Of a DNA stretch of 52,758 nt, positions 1 to 9,371 are shown piece by piece (the first letter of the stretch is position 1; every line of letters begins with the position of its first letter). This DNA comes from Caldisericota bacterium. GTDB lineage: Bacteria; Caldisericota; JANLFM01. The stretch covers positions 21,647 through 74,404 of the forward strand of contig JANLFM010000002.1 of assembly GCA_024655865.1 (NCBI GenBank), in the 5' to 3' direction. The position numbers and the translations under genes were made by a program. The notes beneath the pieces were generated by a model. That model searched no databases. It saw only the letters and a program-made list of their open reading frames with translations, and was not told where the DNA came from.

Positions 1-618
1 CCTCCTCTTTCCCTTCGTAGCTCCCAGCATTTGTCATAAATTTCCTTGACGTTGGACTCGCTTCCCGGGGTAGCGATAATCTCCCTGGTGCCGATCTCTC
101 TGAGCCATTCGAAGCGCTCCCTGCTCATCTCTTCGGGGAGGATGGCGATGGCGTCGCAAGCCAGAAGAGCGCAGTCAAAAGCCCCACCGCGACAATAATT
201 TCCCGTAGAAGGCCAGACCGCCTTCTGACTTGTGGGGTCGAACTGCCCGGTCACCAGGCGAGGGACCAGACAGCCAAATGCCGCTCCTACCTTATGAGCT
301 CCCGTAGGAAAGTACTTCCCAATGAGGCCCACGATGCGCGCTTTTACTCCCGTTAAGGAAGAGGGGAGCTCTATAAAATTCACACCGTCGAAAAGCCCGG
401 TTTTGATATCGTTTTTCCAGGTAATGCGGAAAAGGTTCAGGGGGTGAACATCCCAGAGCCCGATTTCCGGGAGTTTCCTTTTGACGGCATCGGGGATCAG
501 ATCGGGATTTTTCTGCTGGCTGAAAGTAGGAATGATGATCCCGCGCTCCCGGCAACGCTCCACGGTCTTTTCAAGGACTTCCTCGTTTACTTCCAGAGGC
601 TTGATATATCTGGCCAAA
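1..618 (-). CDS. PLP-dependent lyase, cysteine-synthase-like (C-terminus cut by window edge)
   Basis: An open frame of 206 codons runs off the left edge. It starts at TTG (618-616), placed 7 bases after an AGGAG Shine-Dalgarno at 630-626. The protein contains GAHKVGAAFG around residues 107-116, the likely Schiff-base lysine region of a fold-type II PLP enzyme, and a following PSTGNYCRGGAF stretch that resembles the phosphate/substrate-binding asparagine loop of cysteine synthase relatives. Proteins of this type are usually annotated as 'pyridoxal-5-phosphate-dependent protein beta subunit' in Clostridia. The substrate cannot be told from this part. The gene lies 79 bases downstream of a broken radical SAM gene on the same strand. 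A synthase, a lyase or a diaminopropionate-type enzyme all remain possible. Confidence 0.72.
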
Positions 619-697
619 GCACTCACTCCTAAATCTTTATTTGTCTGACATTTGAGAATATGCCAGAAGGACCCGGCCTTGTCAATTGAGAGGGGAC

Positions 698-1668
698 CTA
701 ACTTGCTTCCGTGGCTCCTACTGAGGCAGCTAGTTCTTTTACTTCCTCTTTGTGGACGAATAGGGCACAGGGGGACCCTTCTGGTTCCAGTAGATTCTCG
801 CTTTCGCGGATGAGTCGGAAGAAATCGCTGGAAAGGGCCTCCTTTAATGGGGTACCGAGAAGACTGTGCGTTGAGAAACTGGAGACTGGACAAGGAGTGA
901 GAAAGCCTTTGGGAGTAACGTGAGCAAACCCCCTTCCCGCGGAAACGCAGCCCCCAGCGTACTCTTCGTCTCCGGGGGAATGAATAAGGAATATCCTTTT
1001 CTTCTGCCGATATTCCAGCACCTTCTCTCGGAACTGGGCCCGCTCTTTCTGCGTGTGATTGTAACGGAGACGCCCGCAAGCGTTCCTCCAAGGATCAGTT
1101 GGGCCTTCGTTTCCATCACCCGTTTGTAGACTCCCCTACCCCGACGGGAATCGGTTTCCTCTTCTCCACCCTCGAGGCTCAAAATTACTGCCACGTTGTT
1201 CAACTTCTTCAGCTCGGCCAGATGCACCTTTGAAACCGCCACACCATTGGTGAAAACAAGGAAAAAATTCCCGGGAAATTCTTTGATCAGGTTCAGAATA
1301 CCCGGATGCAGGAAGGGCTCCCCTCCAGCGAGGAGAAAGAAAAAGACTCCTAATTCCTTTGCTTCTTTAATGATTTTCCGCCACTGATCTATATTCAGAT
1401 GGGGACGATAGCTTGGTTGGCCCTTCTTCATGGTTCCCACCTGAGCTGCGTAGCACCCTGTGCAGGCGAGATTGCATTCCTGGGTGATACTCAAAATAAG
1501 CATCGGGGGAACAACAAGTCCGTCCTGAAGCAGTTCCCTTCTTTTTTGAGTTGCCCTTTTAAAGGAAAAGAGGAAAGAAGGGAGGTGGAAAAAGTAGCGT
1601 GGACTTTTCCAGAGCCAGAGGGAGAGAATTCTAAGAAGGGTTTTGATATCCAAATTATTTTGTTGCAC
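698..1668 (-). pseudogene. Radical SAM/SPASM-type protein, frameshifted
   Basis: The N-terminal frame starts at GTG 1668, 8 bases after AAGG, and carries the radical SAM cluster motif CNLACTGCYA (CxxxCxxC) near residue 64. A GGEPF motif follows near residue 115. That frame stops being protein-like after VSVTIT. The natural continuation (TQKERAQFREKVLEYRQKK, then GGCVSAGRGF and TPCPV, a SPASM-like cysteine region) lies in another frame and ends at TAG 700-698. The break falls in the CACA dinucleotide stretch at about 1051-1058; two extra bases or one missing base would explain it. The parts together would give a protein of about 320 residues. It is either a young pseudogene or a sequence error. 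No partner peptide is visible nearby, so the substrate is unknown. Confidence 0.8.
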
Positions 1669-1718
1669 TCTAATTACCTTTCCGAATATTGAGTATTTAT
1701 ACCACCTCGATCTTAGAG

Positions 1719-1749
1719 AGTCCAGGATAAAGCGAGCAACTCCTGGACT
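1719..1749. repeat. Inverted repeat between divergent genes
   Basis: AGTCCAGGA (1719-1727) is the exact complement of TCCTGGACT (1741-1749), with 13 bases between. No T-run follows on either strand, so it is not a classical terminator. It sits just upstream of the cation-efflux promoter and may be an operator. Confidence 0.45.
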
Positions 1750-1781
1750 TCATCCCTTTAGCAGTGAATTGGTGCGGAATG

Positions 1782-1810
1782 TTGACAGGATACCGTTTTC
1801 GGCCTATTAT
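1782..1810 (+). promoter_or_regulatory. Sigma-A-type promoter of the cation efflux gene
   Basis: TTGACA (1782-1787), a 17-base spacer and TATTAT (1805-1810) form a near-consensus housekeeping promoter. Its position inside the upstream extension of the next reading frame argues that translation starts downstream, at 1848. Confidence 0.75.
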
Positions 1811-1847
1811 AGGCGGCAATGCTCTTTCCAGTTATGGGGAAATCCCT

Positions 1848-2783
1848 GTGAATACCAATATAAATCTAAATCAAGCTAGTCGAGAAAAGAATAATGCTGC
1901 CCTGAGTTCCGTGATTGCCGCGGTGGGCCTTACGATGCTTAAGCTCGTGGTCGGTATCACCACGAACAGCTTAGGCATCCTGGCCGAGGCTGCCCACTCT
2001 GGACTCGACCTGGTGGCTGCTATCATTACCCTGATTGCCGTCCGGATCTCAGATCGGCCTGCCGATGGGAATCACCGTTATGGACACGGTAAGGTGGAGA
2101 ATTTATCTGCCCTCTTCGAAACCCTTTTGCTCCTGGCCACCTGCGTTTGGATCATCTACGAATCTGTCCAACGCTTGTTTTTCCGACCAGCGGACGTTGA
2201 CCCCAGCATCTGGGCCTTCCTGGTGATGGGGTTGTCTATCGCCGTGGATGCTTCCAGGTCGCGGATCCTCTACCGGGCAGCCCGCAAACATAACAGCCAG
2301 GCGCTAGAAGCTGACGCGCTTCATTTTTCTACCGACATCTGGAGCTCGAGCGTAGTTATTTTAGGCCTGGTCGGTGTAGTACTGGCCAGGACTTTTCCTG
2401 GGTTGTCCTTTTTACAGCAAGCCGACGCTGTAGCAGCGCTGATTGTTGCTGCTATTGTGGTCTATATCAGTTTTCAATTAGGTAAGCGGACGATCACGGC
2501 ACTTCTAGACACCGCTCCCCCAGGAATAATTGAAAAGCTGCAAGCGGTTGTGCAAAGCACACCAAAAGTGCGCAATTGCCATCGAATTCGAGTTCGCCCG
2601 TCCGGCGCACATTACTTTGTAGACGTGCACATTTTGGTGGATAGCAAGGCTAGAATTGAAGAGGTTCATGCCATTACCGAGGCGGTCGAGCAAGCCGTTC
2701 GCAAGGAACTCCCAGGAGCCGATGTAACAGTCCACCCTGAACCGAACACCCCGGCTAACCGCCCCACTCCCTCCGAGTTGTAG
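1848..2783 (+). CDS. Cation diffusion facilitator (CDF) family efflux transporter
   Basis: A 311-residue inner-membrane metal/proton antiporter of the CDF family, expected to export Zn, Fe, Mn, Co or Cd. The two metal-site pairs are visible: HSGLD (HxxxD, helix 2, near residue 51) and HFSTD (HxxxD, helix 5, near residue 155). The family motif HRYGHGKVE follows helix 2. The last 90 residues form the cytoplasmic ferredoxin-like dimerisation domain. I chose GTG 1848 because GGGGA lies 7 bases upstream and the promoter at 1782-1810 excludes the longer frame beginning at 1764. The HxxxD/HxxxD type suggests Mn/Fe/Co/Zn but does not settle the metal. The gene stands alone, and most of its arginine codons are CGN, unlike the AGG/AGA mixture next door, which may mean transfer. 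Confidence 0.88.
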   Translation: MNTNINLNQASREKNNAALSSVIAAVGLTMLKLVVGITTNSLGILAEAAHSGLDLVAAIITLIAVRISDRPADGNHRYGHGKVENLSALFETLLLLATCVWIIYESVQRLFFRPADVDPSIWAFLVMGLSIAVDASRSRILYRAARKHNSQALEADALHFSTDIWSSSVVILGLVGVVLARTFPGLSFLQQADAVAALIVAAIVVYISFQLGKRTITALLDTAPPGIIEKLQAVVQSTPKVRNCHRIRVRPSGAHYFVDVHILVDSKARIEEVHAITEAVEQAVRKELPGADVTVHPEPNTPANRPTPSEL

Positions 2784-2814
2784 ACCAATTTCGCCTGACC
2801 ACTATAAAGCCAAC

Positions 2815-3447
2815 CTATTCCAGAGGTATCAGCTTCCTGCGCGAGATTGCTTCAAGACAGAATTTATAACCTCCCTCTTCCAGTAGCCGGAGCACCTCCT
2901 CTAAACGAGCGCCTCCTAAAGGTGAGGAGTAAAGCTCAACTTCCAGAAAACCTCTCCTTGCCCTCAAAGCCCGGAGGTATTTCTTCAGGTTAATTTGTTT
3001 TACCACTTTAGGAGTGGAGCGCAGGGTAAAAAGCTCCTCCCTTTGAAGGAGTGCTTTTAAAAAGTCCTCCTCCGGGACCTTCTCCCAGGTTCCTGAAAGG
3101 TACCATAAAGAAAGAAAGGGGAAAGCCGTGAGTGCTTTATCTTTTTCCTCCACGAACCAGGTCTCCTTAATTTCCAGACCAGGAGGAGAACAGGCTTTTA
3201 ACCTTGAAAGGAGATCAGAATCTGGTTCTCTTTCAAGAAATATATCCAAAAGTTCCTCCTCCCCCGATGCTCCCACAGGCAAAGCAGGCCCCATGGAAAT
3301 CATAGGACGGGGGTGGAATCCCTGGCTAAATTCAATGGGAATTTCTGCGCGGCGCACGAGCCGGGAAAAGGCCCTCCAGATATCCAGATGGGAAAGGAAG
3401 GCAATTTCCTTACCCTTCTTATAACGTATGCGCACCCTTTTACTCAT
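2815..3447 (-). CDS. TIGR03936-family protein (DUF2344), partner of a radical SAM enzyme
   Basis: This 210-residue protein begins MSKRVRIRYKKGKEIAFLSH and has the family's SQGFHPRP segment near residue 40. Proteins of this family (DUF2344, 'radical SAM-linked protein') nearly always follow a TIGR03960 radical SAM gene, as here, where the two overlap by 8 bases. Their biochemical role is not established; the N-terminal region resembles a small RNA-binding-like fold in some annotations, which I cannot verify. It is the last gene of the cell-shape series; the next gene is convergent and no clear terminator was seen between them. Confidence 0.85.
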   Translation of the reverse strand: MSKRVRIRYKKGKEIAFLSHLDIWRAFSRLVRRAEIPIEFSQGFHPRPMISMGPALPVGASGEEELLDIFLEREPDSDLLSRLKACSPPGLEIKETWFVEEKDKALTAFPFLSLWYLSGTWEKVPEEDFLKALLQREELFTLRSTPKVVKQINLKKYLRALRARRGFLEVELYSSPLGGARLEEVLRLLEEGGYKFCLEAISRRKLIPLE

Positions 3448-5179
3448 TACCGCTAAGGGCCCTCATCCTTTCCCTAAAGAGGTACTCCTTTCCTGCAGTA
3501 TAAAGCGCTCCTTCCCAGGGCAGGGACTCGCTCTTATCCCGTTTCCGGTAAAGGTAGAAGGAGGGATCAATACCGCAGGCCTCAAAAGCTTTCTCCCATC
3601 TTTCGAAGGAAAAGTGGTCGCTCCAGCCATCGAGTCGAGAACCATTTTTCCAGGCCGCTTCGATAACATCCGCTACCCTGCGGTCACCCCGGGCAATCAC
3701 GCCCTCAAGGAAACTCAGCTCCTCTTTCTGACCCCCCACTTCTATTCCCCTTTGTTCTAATCTGGAGCGAATGAAATACCTCTTTCTCTTGAGCTCTGAA
3801 AGCCCCTCCATTTTCTCCCACTGAAAGGGCGTCTGCGGTTTGGGGACAAATCCCGAGCAGGACACGGAAAGGTGGGTTTTCCTATTAATCGATCTTGCCT
3901 CCTGATTGAGTTTGAGAACTAAATTTATGATCCCTTCCAGGTCTTTCTCTGTTTCCCCAGGGAGCCCCACCATAAAATACAGCTTTACCCTGCTAAATCG
4001 GTTTTGAGCAGCCAGCCTGACGGCCTCCAAGATTTCCTCCTCACTCAGATCCTTGCCAATAATGTTTCTCAAGCGCTGGGTTCCGGCCTCCGGAGCGAAA
4101 GTAAGGGTAATGTTGCTTCCCATTGCGAGCCGGGCAATTCTCACGGAAAATGAATCTGCCCGGAGTGAGGGCAGGGAAATTTGTACCCTCCTTTTCCGAA
4201 GATCGGACTCGAGCCCTAAAATTACCTGTTCTAACCAGGGATAATCGCAGGTAGATAAGGAAACCAGGCCTAATTCCTCCCAACCCGTATTTTCTAAGAT
4301 CTCCTTCGCTTGAAAGATCACTGTTTCCGGCCTTTTATAGCGCCGGGGTCGATAGACAAAACCGGCCTCACAGAAGCGACACCCTCTGAGACAACCTCGA
4401 AAGAGCTCCACCTGAGCCCGATCATGGATTGTTTCGATTCCAGGGAGGATTGGCTTAGTGGGGAAAAAGGCCGAATCCAGATCTTTTACCCTTCTACTCC
4501 TCACGGGCCAGGGTTCACCCTTTGTCTCCCAGGAGAGAATAACCCCTGAGTCAGAGAAATGGGGTTGATAGAGAGAGGGGACATAAACCCCGGGGATTTT
4601 ACTCAGCGCATAATGAAGCTCTGATCTTGTGTAAATTGCGCCCCTCTTATAATCCAGGACGGTCCGGGCAATCTCCACTGCGGCTTCTTCCCCATCTCCC
4701 AGAAGCATAGCGTCGAAAAAGGGAGCCATGGGCTCTGGATTTGCGGTACAGGGACCACCAGCCACTACCACGGGGTCCTTCTTTTCCCTATCCTCTGTCC
4801 TGATGGGCACTCCTCCCAATTCCAGCATATTCAATACCTGGGGGTAAGTGAGCTCGTATTGCAAGGAAAATCCTATCAGGTCAAAGTCCTTAAGCGGGGT
4901 TCTGCTTTCTAAAGAAAAAAGGGGCAGACCGTTTTCCCTTAGCTTTTCCTCCAGGTCAGGGGCAGGAGCAAAGGCCCTCTCGCACCAGAATTCACGCTCT
5001 TGATTCAACCTGTGGTAAATTATGGAAATTCCCAGATTGGACATCCCCACCTCGTAGAGGTCCGGGTAGCAAATGACCGCGCGCAAGGAGACGTCAAATC
5101 CTTTATGAACGGAATTCAGCTCACATCCCAGGTACCGTCCGGGCTTCTCTACTTGAAAGAGGATTTCCTCGATGGTCAT
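3440..5179 (-). CDS. TIGR03960-family B12-binding-like radical SAM protein
   Basis: A 579-residue protein with an N-terminal cobalamin-binding-like Rossmann domain (YPDLYEVGMSNLG, then the GGP and LLGDGEE motifs) and a radical SAM domain with CLRGCRFC at residues 263-270 (CxxxCxxC). The C-terminal part has the SCSGFVPKPQTPFQW segment typical of the TIGR03960 family, which is distantly related to methylthiotransferases. The substrate is not known. I place the start at ATG 5179, which overlaps the rodA stop as ATGA; a longer frame from 5350 would lie entirely inside rodA. Translation is probably coupled to rodA, since no good ribosome-binding site precedes it. The small partner TIGR03936 follows immediately. 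Confidence 0.87.
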   Translation of the reverse strand: MTIEEILFQVEKPGRYLGCELNSVHKGFDVSLRAVICYPDLYEVGMSNLGISIIYHRLNQEREFWCERAFAPAPDLEEKLRENGLPLFSLESRTPLKDFDLIGFSLQYELTYPQVLNMLELGGVPIRTEDREKKDPVVVAGGPCTANPEPMAPFFDAMLLGDGEEAAVEIARTVLDYKRGAIYTRSELHYALSKIPGVYVPSLYQPHFSDSGVILSWETKGEPWPVRSRRVKDLDSAFFPTKPILPGIETIHDRAQVELFRGCLRGCRFCEAGFVYRPRRYKRPETVIFQAKEILENTGWEELGLVSLSTCDYPWLEQVILGLESDLRKRRVQISLPSLRADSFSVRIARLAMGSNITLTFAPEAGTQRLRNIIGKDLSEEEILEAVRLAAQNRFSRVKLYFMVGLPGETEKDLEGIINLVLKLNQEARSINRKTHLSVSCSGFVPKPQTPFQWEKMEGLSELKRKRYFIRSRLEQRGIEVGGQKEELSFLEGVIARGDRRVADVIEAAWKNGSRLDGWSDHFSFERWEKAFEACGIDPSFYLYRKRDKSESLPWEGALYTAGKEYLFRERMRALSGNE

Positions 5180-6309
5180 TTCTGAGGGTAAAAAAGGAAT
5201 TTCCTCTTGTGCAGGACAACAGAGAAAACCAGACCGATAGTGAAAAAGTTCAAAAGCACGTTGTTTCCGCCGTAAGAGAAGAAAGGAAGCCAGATTCCTG
5301 TTACTGGCATAATCCCCACTGTCATTCCTATATTTACTAAAATGTGGCAAAGCCAGAGGCTCACAGCTCCAATAACAATTAGCCGTCCATAGATATCCTC
5401 TGCTTCCTGCGCCACCCTAAGTGCAAGATAGAACAGAAGGCCGTAGAGGATCAAAAGTAAGGTAACCCCAACAAACCCCAATTCCTCGGCCAATACTGCG
5501 AAAATAAAATCAGAGTGCCTTACTGGTAAAAATTGAAGTTGTTTCTGGGTTCCCTGGAGATATCCCTTGCCAAAGAGTCCTCCGGAACCAATAGTCACGA
5601 GAGATTGTCTCAGGTTATACCCGATCCCCAGGGGGTCTACGTTGGGGTTAAAAAGCACCAGAAATCGGTTTCTCTGATAATCGTGAAGGAAATACCAGAG
5701 AAGCGGAAAACTTGCCAGTAATGCTCCCAGAAACCCGAGGATGTACTTCAGGCGGATTTCTCCAAAATAAGCCATGGGGAAGAATATAAAAAGAAGCACG
5801 ATGGAAGTTCCCAGGTCAGGTTGTTCAAAAGTCAGAATTGCAGGTAATATGACCAGAAGAAGGTAGCGTAGAAAGCAAGAAAGCTCGGAACCTCCCTCCT
5901 TACGGGTTCCGATCTCCTTTGCCAGTACAAGGATTAAGGCAGCTTTAGCAAGCTCAGAGGGCTGAATCGCAACAGGACCAAGGAAAAGCCATCTTTGAGC
6001 GCCATATACTTCCTTTCCCAAAATAAGTACCACCACAAGGAGGAGCAGAACAATAATGTAAAAAGGATAAGCCAGCTTAAGCCACACATGATAGTCTATG
6101 AAGGCTAAAAATAAAGCCAGAATTATTCCTACCAGGGTGAAGCCCAATTGCCACCAGAAAGCCGCTCTTCCAGATTCGTGGCTCGAGGCGCTGTAAAGGA
6201 CAAAAAGACCATAAAGAACCAGGGCAAGGCAGGTCAAGATTAAAGCCCAGTTTAGATTGCGCCAGATCTTCTTTATCTGGCCAGCTTTTAAAAAGGTGCT
6301 CTCCTTCAA
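5176..6309 (-). CDS. rodA: Peptidoglycan glycosyltransferase RodA (SEDS family)
   Basis: This 377-residue polytopic membrane protein polymerises lipid II glycan strands during cell elongation, together with a class B penicillin-binding protein. About ten hydrophobic helices can be counted. SEDS hallmarks are present: GAQRWLFLGPVAIQPSELAK near residue 104, a QPDLGTS loop, and NIGMTVGIMPVTGIWLPFFS near the C-terminus. The start is TTG 6309, overlapping the PBP2 stop codon as TTGA. It is cotranscribed with mreBCD and PBP2, forming a complete elongasome cassette. RodA is preferred over FtsW because of the PBP2/MreBCD context. Confidence 0.93.
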   Translation of the reverse strand: MKESTFLKAGQIKKIWRNLNWALILTCLALVLYGLFVLYSASSHESGRAAFWWQLGFTLVGIILALFLAFIDYHVWLKLAYPFYIIVLLLLVVVLILGKEVYGAQRWLFLGPVAIQPSELAKAALILVLAKEIGTRKEGGSELSCFLRYLLLVILPAILTFEQPDLGTSIVLLFIFFPMAYFGEIRLKYILGFLGALLASFPLLWYFLHDYQRNRFLVLFNPNVDPLGIGYNLRQSLVTIGSGGLFGKGYLQGTQKQLQFLPVRHSDFIFAVLAEELGFVGVTLLLILYGLLFYLALRVAQEAEDIYGRLIVIGAVSLWLCHILVNIGMTVGIMPVTGIWLPFFSYGGNNVLLNFFTIGLVFSVVLHKRKFLFYPQK

Positions 6310-8054
6310 GGAGTCACCCCTTTCGAGGAGAAGAAGGTAGCGAGAAGCTCGTGTGCGAATGGGGCAAGGTAGCTCCCGTAAGGAAGCTTTGAGTACTCAT
6401 CCATTATGAGGACAACAATTTGCGGATTCTCCACAGGGGCATAGGCGGCAATCCAGATATCTTGTTTTTCTGAAGTGATCTGTGCCGTTCCCGTTTTTGC
6501 CGCCACAGAAATTCCCTCTAACTTAATTTTCTGAGTGGTGCCCCTTTCCGTGGCCTTCATCATTCCCTCCCTCAGGTAAGAAAGGGTTTCCTGGGAAAGT
6601 GGGATTTGGGCTTTGACAACGCTGGGGATAGTTTTTACGAGAAGGCCATCGTAGGTTCTGATCTCCCTGACGAGGTGGGGAACATAGAGAGTTCCTCCGT
6701 TCGCGATGGCGGCATAAACGTTAGCCAAACCCAGAGGGGTAACCAGGACATCGCCCTGCCCTATGCCTATATTGGCGGTGTCTCCAGGGTACCAGGACTC
6801 TCCTGTAACTTTTTCCTTCCATTCTGGATCCGGAATCAGGCCTTTGGCTTCTTCGGGTAAGTCTACCCCCGTGTAACCATCGAGATTAAAGATTCTGGCC
6901 CACTTGGCTATCCTTTCAGGCCCCACTTCTAAAGCCAGAGTGTAAAAGAAGACGTTGCAGGAGTTGGCGATAGCCTCAATTAAATCCTGTTCCCCATGAC
7001 CGGATGTCTGCCAGCAATAAAATCTCCTGTCACCTATGTCTTTATAGCCCGGGCAGACCACTTTAAAAGTCTTAGGATCAATGACCTTTTCTTCCAGAGC
7101 GGAAATGGTTGTGATCACCTTGAAAGTGGAGCCCGGGGGAAACCTATCCTGGGTGGCCTTGGGAATGAAGGCCTGGGCTTTCAGCAGCGCATCGTACTCT
7201 TTTAAAGAAATGCCCTTCACGAAGAGGTTAGGATCATAGTCGGGAGTAGAAGCCATAGCGAGGATTTCTCCATTTCTGGGGTCCAGGCAAACCACCGCTC
7301 CGTTCATTTTATTATCCACCAGGATCTGGCGCGCCTTCTCCTGAAGTTTCAAATCTAAGGAGAGAATCAGGTCGTTTCCCGGCTGGGGTTCGATCTCGTG
7401 AAGGACCTTGATGGGCTGACCAAGGGCGTTAACCTCAATAACCTGCTTTCCCTTTTGTCCCTTGAGATAATCTTCGTAAGATTTCTCCAATCCTGTCTTG
7501 CCAATCGTGTCCCCCCCTGTATAACCCTTTTCGCCTAAAGAAGCCAGTTCCTCTCTGGAAATTTCCCCTACATAGCCAATGATGTGGGAAAAGAGGTTAC
7601 TGAAGGGATAGCTCCTCTTAGGTTCGATCTGCAGAACCACTCCTGGCAATTTGAGATGCTGTTCCTCAATTTTCTGTGCTACATCTTCGCCCAACCCGGA
7701 GCGCAGCGTGAAGGGCTCCCAGGGAGGGAGATCATTTTCCTCGAGCTTGGCCTGGATTTCCTCTACGGGCATGGAGAGGATGGAGGACAGAACGGGAATG
7801 GCCTCCTCTTTGAGATCATCAGGAACAATTTTTATGGCATAAGTGGGCTGATCCTTGGCGAGACAAACACCATTGCGGTCATAAATACTGCCCCTTACGG
7901 CAGGTGTGGATACCAGGCGTGTTCTGTTTTGTTCGGACTGCACTCGAAATTCTTCCCCGTGCACGATCTGCAGGTAGAACAACCTTCCCCAGATGATGGA
8001 GAGCACAAAGAAACAAAGAAGCGCGAAAGCCAGGAGGCGCTTATCCAGCTTCAT
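6306..8054 (-). CDS. mrdA: Penicillin-binding protein 2 (class B transpeptidase)
   Basis: A 582-residue bitopic membrane protein that cross-links peptidoglycan in the elongation machinery. One N-terminal anchor helix (about residues 8-28) is followed by the PBP dimerisation domain and the transpeptidase domain. The catalytic motifs are all visible: STFK (the active serine, in PPGSTFKV), SCN (the SxN box, in ANSCNVFF) and KTGTAQ (the KTG box). I chose ATG 8054 (MKLDKRLL), which overlaps the mreD stop as TGATG; the frame is open for 14 more codons upstream but these lie within mreD. RodA, its glycosyltransferase partner, follows with a 4-base overlap. Confidence 0.93.
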   Translation of the reverse strand: MKLDKRLLAFALLCFFVLSIIWGRLFYLQIVHGEEFRVQSEQNRTRLVSTPAVRGSIYDRNGVCLAKDQPTYAIKIVPDDLKEEAIPVLSSILSMPVEEIQAKLEENDLPPWEPFTLRSGLGEDVAQKIEEQHLKLPGVVLQIEPKRSYPFSNLFSHIIGYVGEISREELASLGEKGYTGGDTIGKTGLEKSYEDYLKGQKGKQVIEVNALGQPIKVLHEIEPQPGNDLILSLDLKLQEKARQILVDNKMNGAVVCLDPRNGEILAMASTPDYDPNLFVKGISLKEYDALLKAQAFIPKATQDRFPPGSTFKVITTISALEEKVIDPKTFKVVCPGYKDIGDRRFYCWQTSGHGEQDLIEAIANSCNVFFYTLALEVGPERIAKWARIFNLDGYTGVDLPEEAKGLIPDPEWKEKVTGESWYPGDTANIGIGQGDVLVTPLGLANVYAAIANGGTLYVPHLVREIRTYDGLLVKTIPSVVKAQIPLSQETLSYLREGMMKATERGTTQKIKLEGISVAAKTGTAQITSEKQDIWIAAYAPVENPQIVVLIMDEYSKLPYGSYLAPFAHELLATFFSSKGVTP

Positions 8055-8554
8055 CAGGCGACTGCCCTCCTTTGCGGTATGGTTTTTAACATCCACAACG
8101 AAGGGTAAAAAAGCAAGGGGGCGAAGAGAGCGGTATAAAAGAGGTGCCAGAGAAAACGGGAAAGAAAGATCTCCCAGGTTAGGATGTTTCCACCTATGAA
8201 AACAAAAAAGGTGTAAAGGAGCTGAGAGAAAAAGTCAAAGCCTACCACCAATAAAAGCCAGGTCAAAAATCCTTTCTGGAAGAACGTTCTCCTCCAGGCG
8301 CTGAGAAGGAGAGCGCTAAGTAAATAAACCAGCATATTCAAGCCAAATAGAGTGGAGGAAGAAAGATCTAAGAAGAACCCGGCAAGGACTGAGAAGGAAA
8401 AAACAAGGGGCAAATTTTCAGTATAGAGAATCAATGAGATTAAAAAAGGTACAAAGAGAGAGGGAATAGCAGTGGGAAAGAGAAAAGCCAAAAACGATGC
8501 CTGAAAGACGCTCAAAAAGGCAAAAAGCAAGGTGTAGACAATGAAGGTTCTCAT
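8054..8554 (-). CDS. mreD: Rod shape-determining protein MreD
   Basis: A 166-residue, very hydrophobic protein with about five membrane segments, of the length expected for MreD. It sits between mreC and PBP2, the standard position. MreD is an inner-membrane component of the elongasome with no known enzymatic activity. Its start codon overlaps the mreC stop (ATGA), which suggests translational coupling. Sequence conservation in MreD is low, so the call rests on topology, length and neighbours. Confidence 0.9.
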   Translation of the reverse strand: MRTFIVYTLLFAFLSVFQASFLAFLFPTAIPSLFVPFLISLILYTENLPLVFSFSVLAGFFLDLSSSTLFGLNMLVYLLSALLLSAWRRTFFQKGFLTWLLLVVGFDFFSQLLYTFFVFIGGNILTWEIFLSRFLWHLFYTALFAPLLFYPSLWMLKTIPQRRAVA

Positions 8555-9363
8555 TCTTTCGGTCCCACAACTACCAGGACAAACTTCAATTCCGAGAAAT
8601 CAGCCTGGGGAACAATTGTGGCCCTAAGATGCAGGGAACCACGGGCAAAGACCTCTTTAATTTTCCCAATAACCAAACCGGGAGGAAAAATGCCACCCTG
8701 GCCGGAGGTCACCACCACATCTCCTGCTTTCATTTGCGTTTCCTTGAGGAGCCTCTCTAAGTAACAGCCCTCAAGCCCATCACCTTTTACCACGGCAAGC
8801 TCTCCGGAGCTTTGAATTTTCCCGGAAACAAAGGAATTGGCGTCAGTAATTAAAAGCACCCTCGATTTAGTAGGGTAAATCTCCAGAATCTGGCCTACCA
8901 GCCCTCCATTTGGTGCAAGAACGGGCATCTGCTCTTTTATCCCATCGTTCGACCCCAAAGAGATCAGGAGGCTCCGTCCGTACAGGGCGGAATCAGCAGC
9001 CAGTACTGAAGCCGCTTTTGTGTCCAGTGCGGTCAGAGAATTTTTCAGATTGAGAAGAGCGCGGAGTGATTCGTTCTCCTTACGCGCTTCCTCCATAAGA
9101 ACCTTCTCCGCAAGAAGCTGGCTATTCTCTTGACGCAACTTTTCAAGCTCGGAGGTGATAGAGGATAAGCGAGTTAGGTTTTCCCAGGTGCTGGCTATCC
9201 ACTCCCCGAATTGCACGAATGGGCGGCTGATAAAAGCAAAAACGGTGGAGAATCCTTCTTTGAGCCAAGCACCAAAGGGCAGGTGGGCAATAGTCAGGAT
9301 GATTATAAGAAGGACAAAACAAAGGAGCACCAAAAAGACATTACGGCTTAAGTTACTCCTCAT
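8551..9363 (-). CDS. mreC: Rod shape-determining protein MreC
   Basis: A 270-residue bitopic protein with one N-terminal membrane helix (about residues 8-30), a coiled-coil stretch (about 62-105, rich in E, L and K) and a C-terminal beta-barrel region with the MreC motifs NGGLVGQI, SGQGGIFPPGL and GKIKEV. MreC links the MreB filament to the periplasmic penicillin-binding proteins. It lies 8 bases downstream of mreB. Confidence 0.93.
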   Translation of the reverse strand: MRSNLSRNVFLVLLCFVLLIIILTIAHLPFGAWLKEGFSTVFAFISRPFVQFGEWIASTWENLTRLSSITSELEKLRQENSQLLAEKVLMEEARKENESLRALLNLKNSLTALDTKAASVLAADSALYGRSLLISLGSNDGIKEQMPVLAPNGGLVGQILEIYPTKSRVLLITDANSFVSGKIQSSGELAVVKGDGLEGCYLERLLKETQMKAGDVVVTSGQGGIFPPGLVIGKIKEVFARGSLHLRATIVPQADFSELKFVLVVVGPKE

Positions 9364-9371
9364 TCACGCTA

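Noticed and set aside
1719-1749. Terminator between the radical SAM gene and the cation efflux gene
   Set aside because: The stem is good but no T-run follows on either strand, and both genes point away from it.
1764-1847. N-terminal extension of the cation efflux protein
   Set aside because: A near-consensus promoter lies inside it, and GTG 1848 has a good Shine-Dalgarno.
5180-5350. Extended N-terminus of the TIGR03960 protein
   Set aside because: The added residues lie in an alternative frame of rodA and do not look like family sequence; ATG 5179 overlaps the rodA stop in the usual way.
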